From Helopsaltes ochotensis (taxonomy: Eukaryota; Chordata; Aves; Passeriformes; Locustellidae), in assembly GCA_013400155.1 (NCBI GenBank), contig VXBM01000537.1:62001-126000 (forward strand): a stretch of DNA of 64,000 nt, read 5' to 3'. The notes under the pieces were generated by a model. It did no database searches. It saw only the letters and a program-made list of their open reading frames with translations, and was not told where the DNA came from. Position numbers and translations under genes: made by a program. This document shows, piece after piece, positions 27,901-38,019 of this stretch. Position 1 is the stretch's first letter. Each line of letters opens with the position of its first letter.

Positions 27901-29210
27901 ACCAAGTGCAGATATGATGCTTGCTATTCATTCTGTGGATACACTCATGGCATTTGCTCCTGTCTCTTCCACATCCAAATGCTTCTTTCATCAAAAATAA
28001 TTTTTGTTTTCATCTTGATTCAAATTGTGGCCAAACACAGGAATCTTCTGGGTCTATTCTCACCTTTATGTACAGAAATCAACAGAAATCAAAGCTTATC
28101 TTTATCACCAAAATCGTGCAGCATAAAATGGTTGATAAGCTAAGGACAAGCACAGACTTTTTGCAGATCAAGGCATTCATGCATTCTTCCCTACAGGATG
28201 GGCAAAGCTTTATATATAAAACACGTGGGCACTGATGGATCTTACACCAGAAAAACATACTGTCTCAGCTGGCACTGCCACATGCTGATTTGAGAGGGAA
28301 CATAGCATGACACAGAGTTTAATCTTTCTCACAGCTACTAAATCTGCTTAGTCTTATTAGCAGTCTGGGTTCATGCTGTGGGCTTGAACTAAGGGTTCAG
28401 GAAGAATTTAAAGAATTCTTCCCCAGTAAGGAGAAAAGGCAGAACGGACTTCCAGGTGAGATGTCAAAGGCAAATCACGCTGCCTTACTGAGGCAACAAG
28501 CTGAGTTTCAAACACAGCAGAAATCAACCCAATTCCCAGGCTTTCCTGAAGGAAAATTTGACAGAACACGGCCTTCATAATGGAATATAAATATTTAATT
28601 ATTTTTGCAATGGTAATTTTAAGTGTGAAAGTCTGTCAAAAAGAATCAGAGTGATCCCTGATCACAACAGCTCACCATCTCACCTCTCCTCAATATTAGG
28701 TGATTATAATACCTATCCAGATCTTCACTCCCATTAATAGCAAAGTTCCCAGGCATTCACCACCAATGACAAGGGGAAAACAAATCATGCATATAACCAA
28801 TTCCTACCGAAGTAAGACACAGCACGCCAGCACAACACAATTCAATTCAAATTCACACGCTGAATTTTAACAAAGGAATAACGTTCTTTTCAGAACTGCC
28901 TCAAAGATTCTGAGAGATCGTTTTCAAACACGGTATCTACACACATTAGAAATTCAATCACTCAAAACAGACACAGCCACCGCTGTGCCAGAGTCCCTGT
29001 ACAGCCAGTGTGCAGAGCAAAAGGCACCCAGCAAGTCTGGATGCTCCCCAAACACTGAAGGGGTTCTGGAGTCCCCTCTTAAAGTCCATTTTCAAAAAGG
29101 GTGCTAACTATTTAAAAATAAAATAAAATTATAAAATTATAAAAAGAGGCATAAATAGTATTTACCCGCTGCTCAGTCCTCGAGCCAGCCAACCTGCCGG
29201 CCAGCAGAAT
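1025..29210 (-). CDS. LIFR: LIFR, leukemia inhibitory factor receptor, 5' part (partial gene; coding 1025-9666, untranslated exon 1 inferred)
   Basis: This is the signalling receptor subunit for LIF and related IL-6-family cytokines. It is a type I membrane protein that pairs with gp130 and signals through JAK/STAT (family knowledge). Seven coding exons on the minus strand join with matching phases (1,2,1,0,1,1,2) to 1082 coding bases, or 360 codons plus two bases. Domain order seen: signal peptide 1-24, first cytokine-binding module about 28-229 with Cys38-Cys48, Cys64-Cys75 and WSDWS at 218-222, Ig-like domain about 230-318, and the start of the second module with Cys328 and Cys338. That order (module, Ig, module) fits LIFR. 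OSMR lacks the complete first module, and short stretches such as SDMPLEC and PDTPQ also read like LIFR. The human protein is about 1,100 residues, so the second module, fibronectin repeats, membrane segment and cytoplasmic tail lie left of the window. No disabling change is seen. Confidence 0.95.
1155..3236 (-). other. LIFR intron 7
   Basis: No supported exon or recognised repeat. Open frames on both strands here are short and resemble nothing I know. Bounded by good splice sites of exons 7 and 8. Confidence 0.75.
3237..3503 (-). CDS. LIFR: LIFR exon 7: Ig-like domain
   Basis: The acceptor is TCTGCTAG|G and the donor GGAT|GTATGT. The exon is 267 bases, phase 1 in and out, encoding a whole Ig-like domain at residues 230-317. 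VGSDLTFCC and SSGTNVVC provide the B- and F-strand cysteines (Cys255/256 and Cys303), and VVFVG closes the domain. Sequons NMT at 266, NAS at 290 and NSS at 295 are present. In LIFR this domain is a principal contact for LIF (family knowledge). Confidence 0.96.
3787..3961 (-). CDS. LIFR: LIFR exon 6: second half of D2 with WSXWS motif
   Basis: The acceptor is CTTTGCAG|G and the donor CCTG|GTATGT. The exon is 175 bases, phase 0 in and phase 1 out. It encodes residues 171-228. WSDWS at 218-222 is the WSXWS box that closes class I cytokine-receptor modules. The stretch SDMPLEC..HYVKIRCYIN is very LIFR-like. Two N-glycosylation sequons are visible, NWT at 187 and NAT at 208. Confidence 0.97.
3962..4755 (-). 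other. LIFR intron 5
   Basis: 794 bases, AT-rich, with no recognised element. Confidence 0.8.
4756..4919 (-). CDS. LIFR: LIFR exon 5: first half of domain D2
   Basis: The acceptor is TTTTTCAAG|C and the donor ACAA|GTAAGT. The exon is 164 bases, phase 1 in and phase 0 out. It encodes residues 117-170, beginning FVPVTPRILSL and containing TSTINLKWNDNGSVFPYG, closely resembling the LIFR hinge and the start of the second fibronectin-like domain of the first cytokine-binding module. An ATG-initiated open frame in another phase over this exon is a shadow. Confidence 0.94.
4920..6343 (-). other. LIFR intron 4
   Basis: 1.4 kb. Several overlapping open frames on both strands (about 5.2-5.9 kb) lack recognisable domains and disagree between strands, so I take them as chance. 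Confidence 0.75.
6344..6486 (-). CDS. LIFR: LIFR exon 4: second half of domain D1
   Basis: The acceptor is CTTTTTAG|T and the donor ATCT|GTAAGT. The exon is 143 bases, phase 2 in and phase 1 out. It encodes residues 69-115, including Cys75, which would pair with Cys64, followed by beta-strand-like sequence (RRVEIPIPEG, STTVTIKSSG) ending HQKDI. The open frame is short, but its phase and position fit between exons 3 and 5 with no gap relative to LIFR. Confidence 0.92.
6487..8766 (-). other. LIFR intron 3
   Basis: 2.3 kb. Contains a CR1 fragment at 6771-7010. The rest, including open frames around 7.4-8.6 kb, shows nothing recognisable. Confidence 0.75.
6771..7010 (-). mobile_element. CR1-type LINE, 3' end fragment
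   Basis: The plus strand opens TCATAGAATCACAGAAT, the reverse complement of the usual CR1 terminus. It continues with AAGGTCATCAAATGCAACTG, TTTTTTGAACACTTCCAGGA, ATGGTGACTCTACCACTTAC, GGGCACTCTGTTCCAACAGT and TTTTTTTCTTAATATCTAAT, all diagnostic CR1 3'-end phrases with many substitutions. 5'-truncated and on the same strand as LIFR. An old, inactive copy. Confidence 0.88.
8767..8887 (-). CDS. LIFR: LIFR exon 3: first half of membrane-distal domain D1
   Basis: The acceptor is GATTTCAG|C and the donor CCAA|GTAAGT. The exon is 121 bases, entering in phase 1 and leaving in phase 2. It encodes residues 28-68 and carries the cytokine-receptor signature C-x9-C-x-W (Cys38, Cys48, Trp50) in LKCVTHNLHKILCTW, which matches the start of LIFR D1, plus Cys64, the first half of the second disulfide. 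Presence of this domain is the main reason to call LIFR rather than OSMR. Confidence 0.95.
8888..9584 (-). other. LIFR intron 2
   Basis: 697 bases between the signal-peptide exon and D1. No recognised element. Confidence 0.8.
9585..9739 (-). CDS. LIFR: LIFR exon 2: start codon and signal peptide
   Basis: The acceptor is ATTTTAG|A at 9740/9739 behind a ten-base T run. The donor is ATAG|GTAAGT after 9585, phase 1. The start codon is at 9664-9666 with A at -3, and an in-frame TGA lies upstream within the exon, so the reading frame cannot be longer here. The 27 codons encode a signal peptide: basic N-end (MWKN...R), hydrophobic core LLALAILCLRSLI, and a likely cleavage after Ser24, leaving Gln-Glu-Ile. 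Gln is also the first mature residue of human LIFR (family knowledge). The split codon G|CC joins to exon 3 as Ala. The leader is much shorter than the roughly 44-residue human one. The exon also carries a six-codon upstream ORF. Confidence 0.88.
9698..9718 (-). promoter_or_regulatory. Upstream ORF in the LIFR leader
   Basis: ATG at 9716-9718 (A at -3) opens six codons, M-T-F-T-P-A, and stops at TAA 9698-9700. This is 31 bases before the LIFR start codon and in another frame. If exon 2 is spliced as proposed the uORF is in every transcript that contains it. Short uORFs this close to the main start commonly lower translation of the main ORF; any effect here is inference. Confidence 0.55.
11932..11950. 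repeat. (TG)n microsatellite
   Basis: Uninterrupted TG dinucleotides, 19 bases. Confidence 0.9.
15907..15960. repeat. Poly-T tract abutting an assembly gap
   Basis: 54 consecutive T on the plus strand run directly into 63 N (15961-16023). The true tract length is unknown; homopolymer failure probably caused the gap. Confidence 0.95.
15961..16023. other. Assembly gap (63 N)
   Basis: Run of N. Open frames reported across it are artefacts. Confidence 0.99.
16135..16150. repeat. (CA)n microsatellite
   Basis: Short uninterrupted CA run. Confidence 0.8.
19706..19837. repeat. 66-bp tandem duplication, two copies
   Basis: Copy 1 is 19706-19771 and copy 2 is 19772-19837. They differ at one base near the end (ATACA versus ATCCA). 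Each begins ATGCAAATAAAATTC and includes GACTGAAATCTCTCAGTCCA. The period is a multiple of three, so a chance plus-strand frame reads through both copies. The near identity points to a recent duplication. Confidence 0.95.
24792..24817. repeat. Perfect inverted repeat (hairpin)
   Basis: AACCTTGATA at 24792-24801 and its exact complement TATCAAGGTT at 24808-24817, with a six-base spacer. No T run follows and no function is claimed. Confidence 0.85.
24890..24907. repeat. Short near-palindrome
   Basis: GGAATATA and TATATTCC with a two-base centre form a perfect 8-bp stem, 72 bases from the preceding hairpin. Confidence 0.8.
25015..25080. repeat. C/A-rich low-complexity tract
   Basis: A poly-C run followed by alternating poly-A and poly-C blocks on the plus strand. 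The minus-strand G run could be structurally awkward, but there are too few separate G runs for a clear quadruplex. Confidence 0.8.
29166..29210 (-). other. LIFR: LIFR exon 1, untranslated (inferred)
   Basis: On the minus strand the CpG-rich DNA ends in CAGCGG followed by GTAAAT, a good splice donor, placing the exon end at 29166. The start at 29210 is inferred from an initiator match there and a TATA-like box 31 bases upstream. The resulting 45-base exon has no ATG, which fits a leader exon. Spliced to exon 2 it gives a 5' leader of about 118 bases. A start further upstream, inside the CpG island or its gap, is equally possible because CpG-island promoters often initiate at several sites. 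Confidence 0.5.
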
Positions 29211-29212
29211 GA
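29206..29212 (-). promoter_or_regulatory. Initiator match, candidate transcription start
   Basis: The minus strand reads TCATTCT, fitting the YYANWYY initiator consensus, with its A at 29210. It is correctly spaced from the TATA-like box and just upstream of the exon 1 donor. Confidence 0.35.
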
Positions 29213-29234
29213 GCTGTTGACAAAACACAGCCTC

Positions 29235-29241
29235 TATTTAA
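29235..29241 (-). promoter_or_regulatory. TATA-like box, LIFR promoter candidate
   Basis: The minus strand reads TTAAATA here. Its upstream edge is 31 bases before the A of an initiator match, the usual TATA-to-start spacing. It is one of few A/T clusters within the otherwise GC-rich island edge. Confidence 0.4.
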
Positions 29242-29470
29242 GTCGCAGGCTCCGGGCAGCGGCAGAGAGGAGCCGCCGGTCTCCCCCCGCGCCCCCGAGG
29301 GAGCTCCCGCGGTCCGCTCCCGCACCGGCTCCGACCCCCGCCGCGCCCCCGGCGCCGCCACCACCTGTCCCCAGCCCCGGCCGAGCCCCAAGCCGCACGC
29401 AGCAAGCAAGCAGCTGGGGGGGCTCTCCGAAAATCCCCGCCACCGCTCTTGGTCCCGGCGGGGCTGCCAG

Positions 29471-29515
29471 TCCCCCCCCCACCTCCGCCCCTCCCGGCGG
29501 CACCTCCCCGGGGCG
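29471..29515 (-). promoter_or_regulatory. G-rich run with G-quadruplex potential
   Basis: On the minus strand, blocks of three, four and nine G in close succession (GGGAGGGGCGGAGGT followed by a G9 run) meet the usual four-run quadruplex pattern. It lies directly against the assembly gap. Confidence 0.6.
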
Positions 29516-29518
29516 GGC

Positions 29519-29909
29519 NNNNNNNNNNNNNNNNNNNNNNNNNNNNNNNNNNNNNNNNNNNNNNNNNNNNNNNNNNNNNNNNNNNNNNNNNNNNNNNNNN
29601 NNNNNNNNNNNNNNNNNNNNNNNNNNNNNNNNNNNNNNNNNNNNNNNNNNNNNNNNNNNNNNNNNNNNNNNNNNNNNNNNNNNNNNNNNNNNNNNNNNNN
29701 NNNNNNNNNNNNNNNNNNNNNNNNNNNNNNNNNNNNNNNNNNNNNNNNNNNNNNNNNNNNNNNNNNNNNNNNNNNNNNNNNNNNNNNNNNNNNNNNNNNN
29801 NNNNNNNNNNNNNNNNNNNNNNNNNNNNNNNNNNNNNNNNNNNNNNNNNNNNNNNNNNNNNNNNNNNNNNNNNNNNNNNNNNNNNNNNNNNNNNNNNNNN
29901 NNNNNNNNN
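29519..29909. other. Assembly gap (391 N) inside the CpG island
   Basis: Run of N. It hides the middle of the presumed LIFR promoter. Long open frames spanning it on both strands are artefacts of N translation and GC-rich sequence. Confidence 0.99.
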
Positions 29910-30060
29910 CACGGCCCGGTTCTGCAGGGCCGAGGCTGCCGGCGCCGCGGGCTGCCGGCGCCCTTGGCCGTGCGGTGGGGCCGAGCTGCCGGGGACGTGG
30001 CCGGGTCCCCAGCGGGCTGTGGCGAGTGTGCTGCGGGGAGGGTGACGGCGCGGATCTCCT

Positions 30061-33000
30061 CTGAGCCTTTCGGGATTTCTCTGTGACACGGTCAAATATC
30101 CTTTATAGAAAAGCACCTCGAATACTTCCAGCGCTGCCAGACCTCCAGGTTTGGACATAGTGCGCCTGGTCCCACAGACGCAGGCGATTCTTGATTCATT
30201 TTATCTTTGTGTTTGCCACTAGTTTTTGAGGTCTGAGACTTGACCTCCAACATTTCTTTGAAGCCACAACTGTTGCAAGTCAGCCTCTCTTTTAAATTAA
30301 ACTTGAAATCCTCACAATCCCACAGTCTCAAGAGTCGGGCAACTTAAAAAAACCAAAATGCCACCAGACCCATAAAATCAGAAGAGTTGGCAAGCCTGTG
30401 GCTCCTCTCTTGTGCCCCAGTCAACCACAGGAGAATGGGGAGAAAAAGTCAGTGCTGGATTTTCCTTGCATTTTTCTGGCTATATTTTCCTAGTGCTGTT
30501 TTCCAAATTGCTGCAGATTTTTTGTTTGTCTCACAACCCAGATGACAGAGAACTGCAAACACTTGCATGGAATCCCTGGGCCAGACTGCTGTCCCATGAT
30601 GGCTAAGTAGATGATTTCAGGTCCCCAAACCCATACTCTCCTGCCATCCTGCATGTTGCCTGCACCGTCTAAGTGAACACAGGCTGTTCTGTAGAGAAGA
30701 AATCTGCCACTGTTCACTGTTCCTTTCCAGCATTTTTACTTGTGCACAGAACTGAAGCTTCAGTAGACCAGCAAGATACACGTGAACCTTGCAGTTCAGG
30801 CATGCATCAAGATACGCAACTTCAGATTTGTTCTACCGCAAGAACACACTTCAGGCCTTGAGCCCTGAGACACTTGTCTGAGCGTTGGCCTGTGTCATCT
30901 CAAGGGGAAGGATTGAGTCTCCTTATATACCTATCATTCCTGGATTATTTTAAACCTGATTTTGAGAGAAGCCATGGACTGTGAATCCCAAGCAGAACAT
31001 TGATGCACATTGAAACACTCACAACTCCAGGGATGGACAGACTTTAAGACAAGACCCCTATTAGGAATCTTCTGCTTAATAGATTTAAGCAATTGCTTTT
31101 CCAGCACATCAGTCATCCTTTCACAACACCAAATCTCTCCTCACTGGAAAGGCTGCTGTATGGCTAATTCTGTGGTGAAGACTTCACTGCCGGCACAGAG
31201 GTTTGCTATGTCAGCTGCCTAAGAGCATTTTCCCATTCAGTTCTCATTCTAGCTGAGAAGCCCTTCTACTTTCTTTCATACAAAAACAGCCAAATCACAA
31301 GTAAACTGGGAGTACACATAGCACCACAAGGTTTGAGCAGAAGGTGGACATTTCATTGTACACTCATGTTCAAGGGAGGATCGCTTCTGTCTTTGTCTCC
31401 AGACCTCAATAACTGGAGCCTGGTGCCCTCTCTAGAATCTGCATCTAAGTTTCATGAGGACATAACATGCAGTTAGTTCCATGGATGACACATACAAATG
31501 CAGGTTTCCATTCATAAAAATGACACAAGAACTGTTTCTAAAAGGCATTGAAAATGTTAAATGAAATTGTACTACCTTCCTTTTCTGCAGCTTATGCTAT
31601 TTCAACTTTGATAAAGGCTCACAGGCATCTCACTTATCAGAAAGTCCTGTACCATGTACATGATACCATCAGTAGTGGCAGAAGATTTGGCAAATTATCT
31701 TGATCACAAAATCAAGCAATAGTAATTTTTACTATTTTCTGTTTTTAATTAGCCAGATAGCTTCCCTGTAATTGACAGACATTTCATACTGTGGGTTTGA
31801 GGCTTTTTTTAAGCAGAAAAGTGTGATTGTGAAATTAGAAGAGGCTTCCAGGACAAAACAGAGGTAGGAAAGTTCCTGAAGTTGTTTTAATGTTTTGATA
31901 TACTGAGTCAATTTTCAGTGACTTAACTGGAAGTTAAGAGTTCAATATACAATAAGTCTGTATAGCCAAGTTTCAAGATGATAAGACTACAGATGGTTGG
32001 TATCACTTATCTCTTTTTTTATATAATAAAATATGTTAATTTTAATATAAAAATTCCCTAGATAAATGAGTGGCCTAATTACCCTGCTACTTCTGATCTG
32101 CGGAAAATATGCTATGCATGCATCCAGTCTCATCATGACATCTTTTCTGTAAAATATCATAGCTGCTATATTTTTTGAGGAAATTTATCTGCGTAGAGTA
32201 CATACATAAAAGCCATTTATTTTGTTTCCTGCCTTATCTTTGTTTTCCAGAAAACTGAAGGACAGATGCTGGAACGCACAACTATGTCTTTATATAGTCA
32301 GGGTAGGATCTTGTAATTGATGTCAACAGCAGCAGGGCTGTGCCTTTCAACACTAATAGTTTGGACATGGAGAGGGAGAGGTTTAAGTTTCTATAGAAAG
32401 TAGGTTAGCTTCAGTTTATCTAGCCTATATCAGGGCTTAGTATTACTTAGAAAACAACAGATCTGCTGTCTAGGTCAGAAAAAAAGTTCTTGAGGCATGG
32501 AATTCCAAATGAAAGTGAGAAGTCCAGCTAGGACATTTTCATTAATGAGAGTTTCCTGGAGCCATTTAGTCTTGTCTTTAAGGGTGTGTTGGTTATTTAT
32601 GGCAGAGAAAAGGAACGGATGTGTTGATGTTCTGGAACTTTTCCTTTGTGCATTGTTTCCCATTTCACAGTTGTATTTGGCACCCACTTTCCTCCAGCCA
32701 ATAAAGAATATTAAAGAACTTCCTCTGCTGAGAAGTTGTGTGCACATTTTACAAACCATACAGTTTAACTAGGAGTTTGAAAAGTAGTATTTCTACCAGT
32801 GTTTACAAAAGCCAGAAATTGGAAATATATAGTATTGCCAGCAAAGGTCTGCCAATGGTTGTTTTTATGGGCTATCTGTTCCTGTTTTCTTTAAAACAAA
32901 ATTATATAATACAACCAACAAAGCAAATTTGGGTCTGACTGAATGTGCTCAGGAAGGCCAATAACAAAACTCAGATTGGCTGTGATAAATGCAGGAGTAA

Positions 33001-36000
33001 CCTCTGCTCATGCCAAGAATAACCTCGAGTACTGGGGATAGTGCATGTATTTTTGTGCACTTACAAAGCAACTGCTCTTTCCTACGAAGTCTCAGTGGAA
33101 GCATCTCTTGTTGTCAAGCTGACACAGAGCTTTTCTTGGAAATGAGGATACTGACCCCAGAGAAATAAACTCTTAGTAATTAATAATATTTAAATACAGA
33201 GCATTTTCTTCATCATTAAAGACCCGTGTCTGTAAAACCAGGGACATGTTGGCAGTGTATTGTTAAAGGGCTTCAAAAAATTCCCTGGTCTCTCTTGTCT
33301 GCAGGAAAGCCATGTAGCCCATTGTGGTTTTTGTATTTGTAGAGAGAAGAAATGAAGGACTTTGATCTACTGACCTGTACTAACTTTGATAGTGCCATGA
33401 ATTTAAAAAGAAATGGGAAGAAAAACACTACTTGCCAAAACCAATTAAATTTAATGCACTCACATTCCTTTCACTGGGAAAAAAATCTACCTCAGATGCC
33501 TGGGAAATACATGGTGTTGAAATACTGGATTCACTGCCAGTAATAGGATCCTTATTGTTGGCAGTGAAAGTAGAGCTTCTCCCATGCATTACAGAGGTGA
33601 TGGGAGATGGATTCCATTGCCACACATTGCCAAATCCAAAGACCTTTGTGTCTAATTGGGGCGTTTGTGTGTAGGATGGAGGTACCAACTATTGAGTCTT
33701 CACTGAGTACCTTGGGTCTATCTTCATAGGCAGCTATGAAGGTTTTTGAACAGGTCTTTTATATCTTCCTGAGTCAAGCAGCTGTTCCTTGCGTTCCTTT
33801 ACAGAACGTTTAGAAAAGTTTCTGACCATCACCTTTATATCCTCATTTTCACATCTTTATGGCTACGGTCTGCCTTCCTGTTGAAAAGATGTCATCTGAG
33901 CTCATGTTATCAGAGCACAGTTTTAGAAGGGTGATGAGTAGCCTATGCTACGGAAACTGATCTTTTGGTCTTTCCAAAATCTTGATCTTGATGTAACCAG
34001 CACATTCTTCACCATTCCTTGATTTGAGTATAGTTGTTCATGCCCATTCATGTCCAGTAATGCTCATTCTTTCCACCATTGCTCCAGTGTGGTTTCTGAT
34101 GGTCCCACAAGCAGACATTGATTTCCATTTGTATTTCATTCAGCTAAGCCTTAATACCTCAGATAAACGTGTCTACATGGACTACAGTGAGCTGCTTCCT
34201 CTGAAGGGACTTGCTGAAATTCTCCTACTATAACAATCTCCATGATGTAACCAATTAACAACTGCAGGCTGCTTTTCAATCTAAGCACTTGTGCTATCCT
34301 TCAGGTAATATACTGCTATACTGCAGTGTAAAGTGCAGCACATGCTTAATCATCACATTGGATGCATCATATTGCTAAGTGTAATACATGAGAGATCAGT
34401 TGTTGAGACAGTGATATAGGATGCAGAATACATCTTGGGAAGGAATAAAGCTAAATATACATTTTTGAAGAAACACCAACAAATGGTAACAATCTTGCTG
34501 ATTATGGAAGAGTTGATGGAATCAGTCCTAGAACTAAGTTTTATGGATATGAAATTGAAGAGGCATATTCTGTACAGTAGTGGAAGGACCTAATTACATA
34601 AGAAAAAGGAGGATTTTTGAGAGTCAGAAGCAATTTAGATTTTTAATAGCCAGAGAAACTTGGAAATCTGAAAATAAAAGATACCAAGAACATCTCAGAC
34701 ATTCATATGCTTGTAATTTTACAAGGCCCTCCACTGGCTCCTTGACAGCAGCATATCACATTCAAACATTCTGTCATGTTCTGTGCAAATTTCAACCATA
34801 CTCTTTCACAACTTTTTCTCACTGTTGTGTTGGCTCTGTTTCCAGGGCAGTGCCTTTCCCATCAGTCACACTTTTCTGATCATGGACTTATCATCTAGAT
34901 ATTGCCATGCTTTATGTATTTCTAAGAGATCTCACCGAGAAATGCCCTCTGCACTACAAGGCTTAGTAAGTTGTTGCTTCAGATTTTTTGTGCATCAGTC
35001 CATGGCCTGAGCATGTCTGATGAATGTTGGATGAATTTGAAGTACTCTAAGCTGATATGAACTTCAGATGCACTCCAGAGCTCATCTCCACATCAACAGG
35101 AGCCATTCAACCGTAATTCTTTACATTCAAGCTGAGCTGCCAGTTTCAGTGAATCCCAAGTAAGTCATTAGAATTTTCAAAATCCTCCTTGCACATAGCT
35201 TCCAGGCAGCAACACCCTCTCCCCACATTGAAATGTATCCAGGGAAAGAAATACGACTTCTCCAGCATTATCCTTGGACAGAGCTGTTAGCCCACTCACT
35301 GCTTGGAAGCAAATTTCTATGCATCAGCATAGAAGTAGCAAGACAAAGAGTTCAGCTAGGGAAGAAGTAGAGATATGTCACAAATTCTGGGCCTGACTTA
35401 AATACAGTTTTTTTGTTTGTGTTTCATTTACCCTTGTAACCACAGTCCTCTTGTAGGCTAATAAAAGGTCTGCATTTGAACACAAACAGAAGTGCTAACT
35501 TTAGTAAAGCAGATAATTCCAGCATGTTTTGAAGTCGGGTTGAAAGAAGCTTTCATAAAAGCAGGCAATTGTTTGCATGAGGTAAATTATTGCAGCAAAT
35601 TCTGTATCTATCTTAGGAGTTTCCATCAAGGTGGACCTATGTTTGTTCCCAACTTTGTTTTTATTGTACAAAAATAACTCTATAATGGCATACAATTCTA
35701 ATATTGACTGAATTACATATCTGTGTATATTCTTACATCCTCCCATCTGGTGTAACAAGCACTTTTGTTTTCAGTAGTTTGAAAACTTTTGGCAATTTTC
35801 ATTTGCCTCTGCATAACCTGGTAAAGCCAGAGGAGCTGCCTGCACAGGGCCTGATTTGTTGTAGCATCAGTGCTGCAAGGATGAGCTTCTTCAGGCAGAA
35901 AACAAATTCTGTAAAACACTTTTTAGAACACATGTGGACAGCAGTGGAGAAATGTAGGTACATGGTGAAAATTGTGTGACTTAGCATGCTTTGTCTTGTT

Positions 36001-36407
36001 CCCATTCTTGGCCAAGCTGGATGTCTAGGCAGCTTCATTCCCCTTTGACTGGGGTCACATGAGATGCAGACCAACCAGGAGTCACAGAACTTTGTGCACT
36101 AAGCTAAAATGTATTCACATTCACACTTGTCTCTGTTCTGTCCTCCCTGCTATGAAACACAGCTCACCTGGGAGACTGCAAAGCACATGCTTCAGACAGG
36201 TGCTGTGGGTGCATGAGGCACAGGCTCATGCATGGTAATAAGTTGGTGCATGTGTTGCCTAGATTAGGGTTTGGCAGGTACTTTCTCTGCCATCAGTATG
36301 AACTTCAACATCCATCATATGTCTCTTATTCTGTGATCCTGCATTGTGTTAATGTAATTCTTTCCATACATCCACACAGTAACACAGATTGAGGAGTCAA
36401 ATGTGTC
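30061..36407. other. Upstream flank of LIFR, no gene seen
   Basis: No recognisable coding sequence, RNA gene or transposon. Open frames are under 100 residues, overlap on both strands, and have no known domain. Placed upstream of LIFR, it is presumably intergenic. Confidence 0.6.
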
Positions 36408-36460
36408 TTTGTTTTTTTCTTTTTCTCTTTTTTTTCATGTCTTTTCTTTTTTTCTTTCCT

Positions 36461-36518
<58 letters not shown>

Positions 36519-36524
36519 TTTTTT
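36408..36524. repeat. Polypyrimidine (T-rich) tract
   Basis: Over 100 bases of nearly pure T with scattered C on the plus strand. It could be the A-tail of a decayed minus-strand retroposed sequence or simply a low-complexity tract. Confidence 0.85.
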
Positions 36525-38019
36525 AATTAATCACCCCTCAATTTATTTTTTAACTGAATAGATTTCCTTCAGTGAGTTACACTGAGTACAAACATCAAGC
36601 CTCTGGAAGGCTGATAGGAGGTAGGAATAAAGAGCCAAGGTCAAAGGTTAAAGGGCTATAGGGCTGGAATTAACATCCAAGATCAGAAGCTGAAGGAGCA
36701 CTCCTGCTGAGTGTCAAACCACAGATCTGGGCTCTAGGCTGACCTTAGTCTGGTGGAGGAGCTGAGTTCAAACTTCAGCTTCATGCCTTAGCCATTAGAT
36801 TGGAGTATTTCAGGCATAGCCAGGGACTCAGGCACACTTGCAACAGCCAGGATGAACTGACAGTAGGACCCTGAGGAAAAAAAGGAACTTGCGTTCTGTC
36901 CATTGTCTGAAGCATCATAGCTGAGCGAGGTGAGCTCTGTCCCTAGCTGCAAAAGTCATCTGGACTCTGCTCTTTGTGAGGTGGCATCTGAGCATGACAG
37001 CAGTGCTCACCCTCCACAAAACTCTATAACTGACTCACTTGGATACCCACTGGAACACGGAAACTAATTTGCCTGGGAGGAGCACCTGACTTTGAGGAGA
37101 ACATACATCCAGAAACTTTTATTAAAGGAGTTACTGCTCCTAACTAGAGGTAGTACTTGTGAAGCCCCAGTAAGGATGTTTGGTTTTGGTGTGCTGGCTG
37201 TTGCAGTCTCTAAGTACTGAATGCCTGTTTAATGCATGGGGCTGCTGTGAAATGCAGCCTGTGGCTGAACATGCTGAGTTGTAGACACTGCAGCACTTGC
37301 ATTTTGATGTCCCTGATAGTTGGATAGGCTGCTAGCTCTCCTTCACTTCAGTGAAAATTGCAAACTTAAAAGTCAAGGTCCCGACACACTCTCTGCTGAA
37401 TCAAAAATGTATAATAAAAAAATCCGCATAGGCATCTAGTGAGCAGGGGGAAAGGCTCTCAGGAAGCAACCTGCTGAGCACAGAGCACTTGTTCTAGCCA
37501 AAAGGAAGTTCCTGTTGTTTCATTTGTTTTCTCAGTTTTGCTTTCCTCTACACAATTCTGTAAGCTGAGGTTTTGCTCTCTTTCGACTTTTGTGTACCAA
37601 CAGGCAGCAGTTCCACCATGCCTTGTTCCAGACCCCTGGCACCTTACATCCAGTCTTCCCTCTCATGCCTGTAGTTGGCAAAACTGATGCCAAGGACGAC
37701 TCTGAAAGTTTCAGCCTGTTAAGCTTTAGAATATACACACTGCGTGAAGTCACATTTAGATGAACTCCCTTCTGGCTTTGGACATGACAGTATTAACATC
37801 AATCTTTTGTGTCACATCTTGCCCTACGTACTCAACAGTTCTACTCAAGCCTCACTTAGTTGGCATTTGTGGTGTGAAACCCTCTCTTGGATTTAAACAC
37901 CAGGGAAATTTTTTCTCTGTAGCCACAAGGGAGAAACAACAAATGCCATCGTAAATGTACACACTGGCTTTACAGGCTTAAGTGGGAAATGGAAGAGCTG
38001 GAGTGCAATGGGAAGGGAT

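Larger units (their letters stand above)
9740..29165 (-). other. LIFR intron 1
   Basis: About 19.4 kb of mostly AT-rich sequence. I found no further LIFR coding exon. Apart from the repeats and gap listed separately, I see nothing supported. Long plus-strand open frames at 22301-22729 (142 aa) and 23011-23460 (149 aa) have no recognisable domain. Alternative untranslated exons could be hidden here and would not be visible from sequence alone. Confidence 0.65.
29170..30060. promoter_or_regulatory. CpG island at the LIFR promoter
   Basis: Both sides of the gap are strongly GC-rich and dense in CpG, in sharp contrast to the AT-rich flanks. GGGGCGGAG-type Sp1-like sites are present on the minus strand. 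The island sits at the 5' end of the LIFR first intron and overlaps the inferred exon 1, so it is most simply the LIFR promoter. It could also drive a divergent plus-strand transcript; nothing in the visible sequence proves that. Confidence 0.85.

Noticed and set aside
29217..30158. Long Pro/Arg/Gly-rich open frames on both strands across the CpG island
   Set aside because: They are made of GC-rich promoter sequence and N-translated gap. Stop codons are rare in such composition, so they carry no coding evidence.
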